A stretch of 13,184 bases of DNA from an uncultured Chloroflexota bacterium (lineage in GTDB: Bacteria; Chloroflexota; Limnocylindria; Limnocylindrales; Limnocylindraceae), in the NCBI GenBank assembly GCA_903944295.1, contig CAJARA010000121.1, positions 1 through 13,184 of the forward strand. Reading direction: 5' to 3'. Each line of letters starts with the position of its first letter. Position 1 is the stretch's first letter. The notes under the pieces were generated by a model. That model saw nothing but the letters and a program-made list of their open reading frames with translations. It had not been told where the DNA came from and did not search any database. This document shows positions 7,051-13,184 of this stretch, in pieces. The translations under genes and the position numbers were made by a program.

Positions 7051-7698
7051 CTAGTCGCGCTGCAGCATCCCCGCATCAAAGGTGCGTTCTGTCCCGTTGC
7101 GTAGTCGTGCGATGTTGTCTGCGTGCGCGAGCCAGACGAGTGCTGGACCAACCAGGCCGTATGCAATCAGCACGCCATCAAGCCCTCCAGTGGTGGCTAA
7201 GCTGATGAGAAAGAGCGCTGGTGCGAAGAGTGCCGCTGCAGCAAGCGATCCGAGCGAGACGAGCCTGGTACGCCAGATGATGATGATGAAGATCGGGGAG
7301 ACGGCGGCGAGTGCGAGCGGTGCTACGGCGAGCGCCGTGCCGAAGCCTGTTGCGATCCCGCGACCACCTTTAAAGCCGACCCAGACGGAGCGCGTTGCAC
7401 CGATCACGGCAAAGAGTGCGGCGATGATGGTCCAACCGCTTGTCCCGGTCTCGCCACCTTGAGTCGCGAGTGCTTGCACGGCGAGGACGGGGAGCGTCCC
7501 TTTCAGGATGTCGCCGGTAGCGACCACTGCGGCGCGGCGGCGACCGAGCGCTCGCAGCGCGTTCGTGCCGCCGGTGCGTCCAGATCCGACCGATCGCGGG
7601 TCGGGACCGCCGGTGAGGCGCGCCACAAGGAGGCCGAACGGGATCGAGCCCGCGAGGTAGGCGCCTAGGGTGGCGGCGAGGAGGAGCGGTAGGTCCAT
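7051..7698 (-). CDS. plsY: Acyl-phosphate:glycerol-3-phosphate acyltransferase PlsY
   Basis: This 215-residue polytopic membrane protein should transfer an acyl group from acyl-phosphate to glycerol-3-phosphate, giving lysophosphatidate in phospholipid synthesis. The start AGSIPFGLLVARL is typical. Motif 1 reads GSGRTGGTNALRALG (residues 38-52) where GSGNIGATN is commoner. Motif 2 is FKGGRGIAT (109-117). The later conserved segments SLGSL (148-152) and HADNIARLRNGTE (192-204, with His192 and Asn195) are present. About five to six hydrophobic segments fit the family, and the length is normal. The His that often precedes motif 2 in a GH pair is Ala101 here. A TAACCT hexamer lies 8 nt upstream of its ATG, divergent from lpd. 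No plsX is nearby. Confidence 0.92.
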   Translation of the reverse strand: MDLPLLLAATLGAYLAGSIPFGLLVARLTGGPDPRSVGSGRTGGTNALRALGRRRAAVVATGDILKGTLPVLAVQALATQGGETGTSGWTIIAALFAVIGATRSVWVGFKGGRGIATGFGTALAVAPLALAAVSPIFIIIIWRTRLVSLGSLAAAALFAPALFLISLATTGGLDGVLIAYGLVGPALVWLAHADNIARLRNGTERTFDAGMLQRD

Positions 7699-7706
7699 CG
7701 CGGCGG

Positions 7707-7712
7707 AGGTTA
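7707..7712 (-). promoter_or_regulatory. Putative -10 element (TAACCT) for plsY, near-leaderless
   Basis: On the minus strand TAACCT ends 8 nt before the plsY ATG at 7698. Transcription would start within about 1-2 nt of the start codon. There is no Shine-Dalgarno sequence. It shares the 57-bp region 7699-7755 with the oppositely directed lpd promoter. Confidence 0.45.
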
Positions 7713-7743
7713 GCAGCGCGCGGCAAGGGTCGGCGGTGGGGCG

Positions 7744-7749
7744 TAGGAT
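7744..7749 (+). promoter_or_regulatory. Putative leaderless -10 element (TAGGAT) for the lpd-lipA operon
   Basis: TAGGAT ends exactly 6 nt before the lpd ATG at 7756, and no Shine-Dalgarno sequence is present. The position fits initiation on the A of the start codon. Confidence 0.55.
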
Positions 7750-7755
7750 TCACGC

Positions 7756-9180
7756 ATGGCCGACCACGATCTCCTCGTACTCGGCGGCGGAACGGGCGGC
7801 TACGCCGCCGCCTTCCGAGCGGCGCAACTCGGGAAGCGTGTCGCGTTGGTTGAGCAGGCGAAGGTCGGCGGCACCTGCCTCCACTGGGGCTGCATCCCTG
7901 CCAAGGCGATGCTCGAGACGGGCGACCTTCTGGCCAAGATTGGGAAGGCGTCCGATTTCGGGATCCAGATCTCTCCCGCGACTGGGGTTGACCCAGCGTT
8001 TGTTGGCGCGCGGCGCGACAAGATCGTTGCGCGCATGCACGCGGGCCTGAAGAGCCTCTTCAAGAAGAACAACGTTGAGCTCATCGCGGGACGCGCCACA
8101 CTGCTCGGTGGTGGCTCCGTAGAAGTTTCCCTCGTTGATGAGAGCGGTACGGCGACAGGTGAGAAGAGGACGATCAGCGCAACCGATATCGTGGTCGCCA
8201 CAGGCTCAAGTGTTCGCCGCATCCCTGGCCTTGAGAGGGATGGACGCGTGGTCGTTGATAGCGATCAGATCACTACGGGGACGCTGAAGCCTGCCAGCGT
8301 CATTGTGGTTGGCGGTGGCGCCGTTGGCTGTGAGTTCGCCTCCTACTTCCGCGACCTCGGCGCTGAAACAACCATTGTTGAGATGCTCCCAGCACTTGTA
8401 CCGCTTGAAGACCGCGATGCCTCCAAAGAGTTGACGCGCGCGTTCACAAAGCGTGGCATTGCGATCCACGTTGCCCACCGCATCAAGGAGGGTTCGTTCG
8501 CGAAATCGGCAAGTGGGGTCACGATGCAGATTGAGCCGGTTGAGGGCGGCGATCCGATCTCGCTCGCCGCTGAACTGCTCGTTGTTGCCGCCGGCCGCGT
8601 GCCGAATAGTGGCGAAATTGGCCTGGAAAACACCAAGGCGATCGCTGAGCGCGGCTTCATCAAGGTTGATGCACAGATGCAGACGGCGGAGCCACATCTG
8701 TATGCGGTGGGAGATGTCATCGGCGGGCTGCAGCTCGCACACGTTGCGGCACATGAGGGGATGATCGCGGCGCATGCGATCGCTGGCGAACCGCTGCACG
8801 CTATGGACTACGTGAAACAGCCGCGTGCAACCTACTGTCGCCCCGAAGTTGCCTCCGTTGGCTACACCACTCAGGAGTTGGAGCGAGACGGCGTGCCGTT
8901 TGTTGCCGGCCAGGTGCCATTCCTGGCCATTGCCAAGGCGCATGTTGGCGGCGACGCCGACGGCTTCTGCAAGGTGCTTCGCCACGCGGAGAGCGGCGCG
9001 ATCCTCGGTGTGCACATGGTGGGGCCGAAGGTTACCGACCTTATTGCTGAGGCGAGTCTCGCGATGGAGCTTGGTGCAACGGCGGCGCAGGTTGGCGGGA
9101 CCACGCATCCGCACCCAACGCTCTCGGAGATCGTTGGCGAAGCGGCACTCGTCTCCATTGGCCGCTCGGTGAACTTCTGA
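7756..9180 (+). CDS. lpd: Dihydrolipoyl dehydrogenase (E3)
   Basis: The 474-residue flavoprotein reoxidises dihydrolipoyl groups of 2-oxoacid dehydrogenase complexes or glycine cleavage H protein using FAD and NAD+. It begins with the FAD dinucleotide fold GGGTGG (10-15). The redox disulfide Cys41/Cys46 lies in GGTCLHWGCIPAK. A second nucleotide fold, GGGAVGCEFASYF, binds NAD. YAVGDVIGGLQLAH is the second FAD motif, and HPHPTLSE supplies the catalytic pair His453/Glu458 contributed across the dimer. Length and domain order are normal, so it should be active. The gene starts a tight operon: its TGA shares one base with the lipA ATG. There is no ribosome binding site, and a TAGGAT hexamer 6 nt upstream suggests a leaderless mRNA. 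No E1 or E2 subunit genes are in the window. Confidence 0.95.
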   Translation: MADHDLLVLGGGTGGYAAAFRAAQLGKRVALVEQAKVGGTCLHWGCIPAKAMLETGDLLAKIGKASDFGIQISPATGVDPAFVGARRDKIVARMHAGLKSLFKKNNVELIAGRATLLGGGSVEVSLVDESGTATGEKRTISATDIVVATGSSVRRIPGLERDGRVVVDSDQITTGTLKPASVIVVGGGAVGCEFASYFRDLGAETTIVEMLPALVPLEDRDASKELTRAFTKRGIAIHVAHRIKEGSFAKSASGVTMQIEPVEGGDPISLAAELLVVAAGRVPNSGEIGLENTKAIAERGFIKVDAQMQTAEPHLYAVGDVIGGLQLAHVAAHEGMIAAHAIAGEPLHAMDYVKQPRATYCRPEVASVGYTTQELERDGVPFVAGQVPFLAIAKAHVGGDADGFCKVLRHAESGAILGVHMVGPKVTDLIAEASLAMELGATAAQVGGTTHPHPTLSEIVGEAALVSIGRSVNF

Positions 9181-10163
9181 TGCGCGATCTGCCAATCTTC
9201 GGCCAGCCGGCGCCAGCAACAGAGCGCCGCCACCCAGACTGGATTCGCTCGAAGGTGCCAGGGGGCGATCGCTACCGTGAACTGAAGCGCCTAATGCGCG
9301 ACAAGACGCTGAACACCGTCTGTGAAGAGGCGCGCTGCCCAAACATTGGTGAGTGCTGGGATCAGGGAACGGCAACGGTGATGATCCTTGGCGATACCTG
9401 CACGCGCGCCTGTGGCTTCTGCGCGGTGAAGACAGGTCGCCCGGCTGGGCTTGATCAGGATGAGCCGCGACGCGTTGCTGAGGCACTCGCCTCACTCGAC
9501 CTTGACCATGTGGTGATCACCAGCGTTGCCCGTGACGACCTTCCGGACGGTGGCGCCGCCATCTTTGCGGAGAGCATTCGCGAGCTACGACGCCTGGCGC
9601 CAGGGACTGGCATTGAGGTGCTGATCCCAGACTTTGACGGGAAAGACGAGCCGCTTCGCCTTGTGATGGAGGCCTCACCAGACATCCTTGACCACAACCT
9701 AGAGACGGTGGAGCGGCTGCAGAAGCCGGTGCGAAAGCGCGCGCGCTACGACCGATCGCTACAGGTGCTCGCGCGCGCCAAGGCGATGGCGGCGGAGCTT
9801 GGCAACCCGGTGCACACAAAGAGTTCGATCATGGTGGGGCTCGGCGAGGAGCACGACGAACTCCTCACCACCTTCCGCGACCTGCGCTCAGTGGACTGCG
9901 ACATCCTGACGATCGGCCAGTACCTGCGCCCAACAACGGAGCACCTCCCACTGGTTCGCTATTACACGCCAGAAGAGTTCGCCTCACTGCGCGAAGAGGC
10001 TCTAGCGATGGGCTTCAAGCACGTTGAGTCTGGTCCGCTGGTGCGCAGCTCGTATCACGCGCGTGACCAGGTGCCGAGCGACTCGCCGGCGCTGCGCGGC
10101 CGCCGCGCCCGTGACGCAGCACACGCCACTGAGACAACCGAAGCGCGCGAAGTGAGCGCATGA
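9180..10163 (+). CDS. lipA: Lipoyl synthase (radical SAM)
   Basis: The 327-residue enzyme inserts two sulfurs into protein-bound octanoyl groups to make lipoyl cofactor. The auxiliary [4Fe-4S] cluster ligands are Cys48, Cys53 and Cys59 (C-x4-C-x5-C in CEEARCPNIGECW). The radical-SAM cluster uses Cys74, Cys78 and Cys81 (CTRACGFC). The C-terminal RSSYHA (289-294) supplies the Ser that completes the auxiliary cluster. After it comes a basic, Ala-rich tail of 33 residues, longer than in many LipA proteins and probably disordered. The ATG overlaps the lpd stop by one base (TGATG), and the gene ends in an ATGA overlap with the next. The pairing with lpd fits a lipoate-metabolism operon. The octanoyltransferase lipB is not in the window. 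Confidence 0.96.
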   Translation: MRDLPIFGQPAPATERRHPDWIRSKVPGGDRYRELKRLMRDKTLNTVCEEARCPNIGECWDQGTATVMILGDTCTRACGFCAVKTGRPAGLDQDEPRRVAEALASLDLDHVVITSVARDDLPDGGAAIFAESIRELRRLAPGTGIEVLIPDFDGKDEPLRLVMEASPDILDHNLETVERLQKPVRKRARYDRSLQVLARAKAMAAELGNPVHTKSSIMVGLGEEHDELLTTFRDLRSVDCDILTIGQYLRPTTEHLPLVRYYTPEEFASLREEALAMGFKHVESGPLVRSSYHARDQVPSDSPALRGRRARDAAHATETTEAREVSA

Positions 10164-11254
10164 GCCCGCGCGCAGTCAAGAAGAGTGAAGAGAAGCCGCG
10201 CGGCTTTGGGACGCTCAGTCCCGCAACGCCGCTCGCAGAGCTGCACTGCCACCTTGGCGGATCAGTGACGCCAGCGATCATGTGGGGGATCGCCCATGCG
10301 CAGGGGATTCGACTCCCATCCAAGGACTACTGGGCCTTCCGCAAGATGATCACGGCGGGATCAAAGCGGACGCGTAGCTTCAACGGCTACCTCGATCTCT
10401 TCCACTGGACGGAGTTGATTCAGTCGTCGCCGATCGCCGTGGAGCGTTCGGTCTACGAAGTGGTCGCTGGCGCGTATCGGAAGAACCACATCACCACCAT
10501 GGAGCTGCGCTTCAATCCGATGAAGCGCAATCGCAACGGTGAGCAAGACCTTGACCACATCATCGCCGCAGCCATCCGCGGTGCCGATCGCGCCGCGCTT
10601 GAATACCCGGTCAAGCCTGGGATCATCCTGATCCTGGATCGTGAGTTCACGCTGCGACAGAACGAGATCATCGTGGAGAAGGCGATCGCCTGGGCGAGTC
10701 GCGGCATCGTAGGGATCGATATTGCTGGGCGTGAGAGCACCAACTTCAAGGTTGCCGAATACAAGCGGATGTTCCGCGCCGCGCGCAAGGCGGGGCTCGG
10801 CATCACCGTGCACACTGGCGAGTCTGGCCCAGTGAGCGAGATGCTTGAGGTGGTGAAGCAGCTTGAGCCAGATCGCATCGGCCACGGCGTGAAGGCGGCG
10901 CAGGACGCGAAGACGATGAAGCTCCTTGCCGAGAGGAAGATCGTGCTTGAGATCTGTCCAACCTCCAACCTGATGACGCAGGTGGTTTCGGATTGGGAGG
11001 AGTTTCGCCAGATCTTCGCGCGCCTACGCGAAGGGAAGGTGCGCTACGCCATCGGCACGGATGGTCCTGAGATGTTGCAGACCTACATTCGCGACGAACT
11101 TTCGGCGCTCGGCCGACACGGCATCCTCTCGGTAGAGGAGCAGCAGCTCGCGGCGGCAACGTCCATCAAAGCATCATTCGTGAAGGCTGCCGCCTCGGTA
11201 GCAATCCCGCGCAGCGACGGTGCTGCGCCTCGCGTGAGCCGAGAAGAGGCCTAA
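10160..11254 (+). CDS. Adenosine/adenine deaminase-family metal hydrolase, substrate uncertain
   Basis: The 364-residue protein is an amidohydrolase of the adenosine deaminase family. The metal-binding HxH is His29/His31 in ELHCHLGGS. The HTGE motif gives His218 and catalytic Glu221. RIGHGV gives His242, EICPTSN is the family's next signature, and the metal-binding Asp301 follows in GTDGPEM. In adenosine deaminases this last motif is usually TDDP, where the second Asp contacts the purine ring; here it is Gly302. Metal binding and hydrolysis should be intact, but substrate choice may differ from adenosine. The N-terminal 20 residues are basic and variable. The gene overlaps lipA by 4 nt (ATGA), so it is co-translated with lipoate genes although no pathway link is obvious. 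Confidence 0.85.
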   Translation: MSPRAVKKSEEKPRGFGTLSPATPLAELHCHLGGSVTPAIMWGIAHAQGIRLPSKDYWAFRKMITAGSKRTRSFNGYLDLFHWTELIQSSPIAVERSVYEVVAGAYRKNHITTMELRFNPMKRNRNGEQDLDHIIAAAIRGADRAALEYPVKPGIILILDREFTLRQNEIIVEKAIAWASRGIVGIDIAGRESTNFKVAEYKRMFRAARKAGLGITVHTGESGPVSEMLEVVKQLEPDRIGHGVKAAQDAKTMKLLAERKIVLEICPTSNLMTQVVSDWEEFRQIFARLREGKVRYAIGTDGPEMLQTYIRDELSALGRHGILSVEEQQLAAATSIKASFVKAAASVAIPRSDGAAPRVSREEA

Positions 11255-11261
11255 CGCCTCT
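11245..11261 (+). terminator. Weak hairpin across the stop of the deaminase-family gene
   Basis: AGAGGC, a 5-nt loop (CTAAC) and GCCTCT form a perfect 6-bp stem overlapping the TAA at 11252-11254. There is no T-run on either side, so it is not a standard intrinsic terminator. It could slow polymerase between the two convergent genes (stops 21 nt apart), or be chance. Confidence 0.25.
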
Positions 11262-11275
11262 CGCTCAAGAGCGGA

Positions 11276-11749
11276 CTACTCGCCAGCCGCCTCGCGCACT
11301 GCGGCTCGAATCGCATCCGCCGCCGCCCCTGCAGGAACTCCATCTGTCACCAGCACGTAAGGGGAGGCGTCAACCATTAAGAGGGTCGCCGGGTCGCTGA
11401 TCCATGCTGCGGCACACGTGTCAACGCTTGCACGCAGCTTCTGGTAGCTCTCATCATTCTTGAAGCGGTAGACGCGCGCTTGGACGGAGCCGTCAAGGCC
11501 ACCACCCGATACCTCAAAAGCGATCGCCATCGGCACGAGGACCTGGTCGCTGCAGCCAGGGTCGCCGCTCACCACGTTGGCAACGGAAAACTCTCGTGCT
11601 GCGAGCTGCTCAACGAGTCCATTGAAGTTGGTGGGTGTAGCCGACGGCTCCCCGCGAGCGTCATCCAGGACGGAGCCGCAGCCACTCGCAAGTAGCAGCA
11701 GAAGCGCTGCCAAGATGAGTGGGGTAGTGACTCGCTGCTTGATCTGCAT
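11276..11749 (-). CDS. Small secreted lipoprotein, unknown function
   Basis: The 157-residue product starts MQIKQRVTT, followed by a hydrophobic stretch (10-22) and a lipobox-like LASGC with acylated Cys24, so it should be an exported membrane-anchored lipoprotein. Residues 26-45 are a Pro/Thr/Ser-containing linker. The rest looks like a small alpha/beta domain with two cysteines, Cys66 (DPGCSDQ) and Cys112 (VDTCAAAW), which could form a disulfide outside the cell. I do not recognise the family. The frame stays open upstream to 11923 on the minus strand, but the signal peptide, and a TACGCT hexamer 6 nt before this ATG, point to 11749 as the true start. It is convergent to the deaminase-family gene and divergent from the DUF1015 gene across 33 bp. 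Confidence 0.8.
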   Translation of the reverse strand: MQIKQRVTTPLILAALLLLLASGCGSVLDDARGEPSATPTNFNGLVEQLAAREFSVANVVSGDPGCSDQVLVPMAIAFEVSGGGLDGSVQARVYRFKNDESYQKLRASVDTCAAAWISDPATLLMVDASPYVLVTDGVPAGAAADAIRAAVREAAGE

Positions 11750-11755
11750 GTGGCA

Positions 11756-11761
11756 AGCGTA
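11756..11761 (-). promoter_or_regulatory. Putative leaderless -10 element (TACGCT) for the lipoprotein gene
   Basis: Read on the minus strand, TACGCT ends 6 nt before the ATG at 11749. It faces the TAGAAT of the opposite gene with only 9 nt between the two hexamers. Confidence 0.5.
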
Positions 11762-11770
11762 CACCGCAGG

Positions 11771-11776
11771 TAGAAT
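11771..11776 (+). promoter_or_regulatory. Putative leaderless -10 element (TAGAAT) for the DUF1015 gene
   Basis: TAGAAT is the closest match to the TATAAT consensus among the hexamers here and ends 6 nt before the ATG at 11783. No Shine-Dalgarno sequence is present, and no good -35 box is visible at 17-18 nt spacing. Confidence 0.6.
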
Positions 11777-11782
11777 CAGAAC

Positions 11783-13066
11783 ATGAGACGAGTCCGAGCC
11801 TTCCGCGCAACAACCTTCGCCGTCGCACGAGACGGATCGCCGCGCGGTGCCCTCGACGCGCTCCTCAGCCCACCGTATGACGTGATCAGCGCAGATCAGC
11901 GGCGTGACCTTCTTACCAGGCACCCTAATAACTCGGTCAACCTTGACCTTCCGATCCTTGAAAAGGGTGAGTCAAACGGCGCGCAGTATCAGCGCACCGC
12001 CGCAACATGGAGCAGCTGGCGAGGTGACGGCACACTCGTTGATGACGATTCACCACACATCTATCTTTATGAAGAGCGGCCAGCAAACGGACGCACGATC
12101 AGAGGCATCTTCGCTGGCATTCCAATTGGCGCGTATGGAGCTGAGACTGGCATCTTGCGCCACGAGTTGACACTTACCGGGCCGAAAGCCGATCGCCGCG
12201 CACTGATTGAAGCGGTGCGCGCGAATCTTTCGCCGGTGATTCTGCTCCGCGCAGGCGGTCATGAGGAGTTTGCCAGCGCTGCAGACGCGGCATCCAGCGC
12301 CGTACCGTGCGCAACGGGAGTCACCCCGTCAGGAAGCGACTTCACCCTTTGGCGCGTTGACCCCGAAACGAAGCACGGCGCAGAACTCCTTGCCTGGGCG
12401 AATGGCGCCGACCTTGTGATCGCAGATGGGCATCACCGCTACGAGACGGCGCGCGATTATGCCGAGAGTGGCGGCCTCACCACCGCACTCGGACTGATTG
12501 TGGAGTCTGACCGCTGTGCGCCCGCCCTCTACGCCACGCACCGCATTGTTGCCGCACCAGATCCGGTCGCACTGATCGCCAAACTCTCCGCCTCACCGCT
12601 CGTCACACATCACACCGCAACAACGAGTGACCAGCTTGCGGCACGTTTTGCGGACGGTGCTCCAGAGAGCGCCGAGCTGCAGATTGGCGTTGTGACAAAA
12701 ACGGGGTCAGCACTGCTCACGCTTGATCGTGCGGCGATCAGCGCAGCACTTCCAGGGCGCTCCACGGCATATCAGTCGCTTTCTGTCACCGCCCTCGCCG
12801 TGCTCCTTGATCAGGCGCTCGGCATTGACGCCGCAGCCGCAGCGGCTGGCGCGCTTCGATACGTGCGCGGCGCGGAGCAGGCGATCAGCAGCGCGCTCAC
12901 CGATTCCACGCCGAGCGCCGTGCTCCTCCTGCACGGCGAACGGCCAGAGCAGGTGGTGGCGGTGGCTGAGGCGGGGGAGACGATGCCCCAGAAGTCGACC
13001 CTATTCGCCCCGAAGCCCCCAACAGGCCTCCTCTTCCTCGCCCACGAGATCAACCGCGTCGGCTAA
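11783..13066 (+). CDS. DUF1015 family protein
   Basis: The 427-residue protein matches DUF1015 as I recall it. The N-terminal segment has SPPYDVIS (29-36) and RHPNNSVNLDLP (46-57), and the centre has ADGHHRYETARDY with Asp215, His217, His218 and Arg219. The conserved Asp/His/Arg cluster suggests an active or binding site and thus an enzyme, cytosolic as no signal or membrane segment is seen. Family members are mostly uncharacterised; a relation to small-molecule (serine) kinases has been suggested, but I cannot confirm it from sequence. Length is normal for the family. It is alone on the plus strand between the divergent lipoprotein gene and the tRNA. The TAGAAT hexamer 6 nt before the ATG suggests leaderless translation. 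Confidence 0.85.
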   Translation: MRRVRAFRATTFAVARDGSPRGALDALLSPPYDVISADQRRDLLTRHPNNSVNLDLPILEKGESNGAQYQRTAATWSSWRGDGTLVDDDSPHIYLYEERPANGRTIRGIFAGIPIGAYGAETGILRHELTLTGPKADRRALIEAVRANLSPVILLRAGGHEEFASAADAASSAVPCATGVTPSGSDFTLWRVDPETKHGAELLAWANGADLVIADGHHRYETARDYAESGGLTTALGLIVESDRCAPALYATHRIVAAPDPVALIAKLSASPLVTHHTATTSDQLAARFADGAPESAELQIGVVTKTGSALLTLDRAAISAALPGRSTAYQSLSVTALAVLLDQALGIDAAAAAAGALRYVRGAEQAISSALTDSTPSAVLLLHGERPEQVVAVAEAGETMPQKSTLFAPKPPTGLLFLAHEINRVG

Positions 13067-13074
13067 CTCGCTGC

Positions 13075-13080
13075 TAGACT
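13075..13080 (+). promoter_or_regulatory. Putative -10 element (TAGACT) for tRNA-Glu
   Basis: TAGACT lies 27 nt before the tRNA, so transcription would start near 13087. The short leader would include the GCGGGC-TCT-GCCCGC hairpin at 13089-13103. No clear -35 box is visible. Confidence 0.35.
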
Positions 13081-13088
13081 CTCCCCCC

Positions 13089-13103
13089 GCGGGCTCTGCC
13101 CGC
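13089..13103 (+). other. 6-bp GC hairpin between the DUF1015 gene and tRNA-Glu
   Basis: GCGGGC, loop TCT and GCCCGC form a perfect stem. It lacks a following T-run, so it is a poor intrinsic terminator for the upstream gene. It ends 4 nt before the tRNA and may mark the leader processed from the tRNA precursor. Confidence 0.35.
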
Positions 13104-13107
13104 ATCT

Positions 13108-13184
13108 GGCGCATTCGTCTAGCGGCCTAGGACACTGCCCTCTCAAGGCAGAGATCACCGGTTCGAATCCGGTATGCGCTACCA
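13108..13184 (+). tRNA. tRNA-Glu, anticodon CTC
   Basis: A complete cloverleaf can be folded. The acceptor stem is GGCGCAT (13108-13114) with ATGCGCT (13174-13180), containing one G-T pair at its end. The D arm is GTCTAGCGGCCTAGGAC. The anticodon stem is CTGCC/GGCAG with a 7-base loop carrying CTC at 13142-13144. The variable loop is AGATC, and the T arm is ACCGG-TTCGAAT-CCGGT. The discriminator A and an encoded CCA end at the last base of the window. CTC reads GAG, the commoner Glu codon in a GC-rich genome. The TTCGTCTAG start of the D arm is typical of bacterial tRNA-Glu. Confidence 0.95.

Noticed and set aside
8206..9495. 429-codon open frame on the minus strand across lpd and lipA
   Set aside because: It lies antisense to two genes with complete, recognisable catalytic motifs; its translation is Arg/His-rich with no domain. 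Long antisense frames are common in GC-rich DNA.
11750..11923. N-terminal extension of the lipoprotein ORF to 11923
   Set aside because: The extension would put about 58 polar residues before the signal peptide and would overlap the start of the DUF1015 gene. The lipobox geometry requires a start near 11749.
13089..13103. Hairpin as an intrinsic terminator of the DUF1015 gene
   Set aside because: There is no T-run after the stem, and the tRNA begins 4 nt later, so a strong terminator there would have to lie inside the tRNA leader.
1..13184. Mobile element, prophage, defence or toxin-antitoxin system
   Set aside because: No transposase, integrase, phage, nuclease-helicase, restriction or antitoxin-like gene was found. 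The genes are mostly housekeeping, and composition looks even across the window. A tRNA at the edge could be an integration site, but nothing inside the window supports that.

Overview
The window looks like ordinary chromosomal DNA from a free-living, GC-rich bacterium with compact gene packing. There are eleven complete protein genes, the last 23 codons of another, and a tRNA-Glu gene at the right edge. I see no transposase, integrase, phage gene, CRISPR array or defence or toxin system. The MutY is of the short type without a NUDIX-like domain, the putative promoters are mostly leaderless with TAnnnT -10 boxes, and there is a lipobox protein. These fit a monoderm-like GC-rich lineage such as Actinomycetota or Chloroflexota. 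That assignment is an inference; no marker gene here settles it.

Layout. 1-72: tail of an unknown gene. 73-223: intergenic region with a triple 9-bp direct repeat and a probable promoter. 224-1648: PatD-like aldehyde dehydrogenase. 1675-2313: DEDDh 3'-5' exonuclease. 2331-3209: MutY adenine glycosylase. 3267-5993: PEP carboxylase. 6014-6853: divergent, probably non-catalytic YjeF_N (NAD(P)HX epimerase-like) protein, coupled to a 62-residue membrane protein at 6850-7038. 7051-7698 (minus): PlsY acyltransferase. 7756-11254: tight operon of dihydrolipoyl dehydrogenase, lipoyl synthase and an adenosine-deaminase-family hydrolase, each overlapping the next by 1 or 4 nt. 11276-11749 (minus): small lipoprotein. 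11783-13066: DUF1015 protein. 13108-13184: tRNA-Glu(CTC) with encoded CCA.

How the genes work together. Lpd and LipA belong to the same process: LipA makes the lipoyl group on 2-oxoacid dehydrogenase or glycine cleavage proteins, and Lpd reoxidises it. PEP carboxylase feeds oxaloacetate to the TCA cycle. PlsY acts early in phospholipid synthesis. MutY and possibly the exonuclease serve nucleic-acid maintenance. The rest are linked by position only.

The strongest structural observation is a recurring start-site architecture. Five separate genes carry a TAnnnT hexamer ending exactly 6 nt before the ATG, the geometry of leaderless mRNA. Two of these face each other across only 33 bp. Other points worth checking are the YjeF_N protein that has lost its hallmark residues, the Asp-Asp to Asp-Gly change in the deaminase-family enzyme, and the direct repeats upstream of the aldehyde dehydrogenase. 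I did not find a clearly new multi-gene system.
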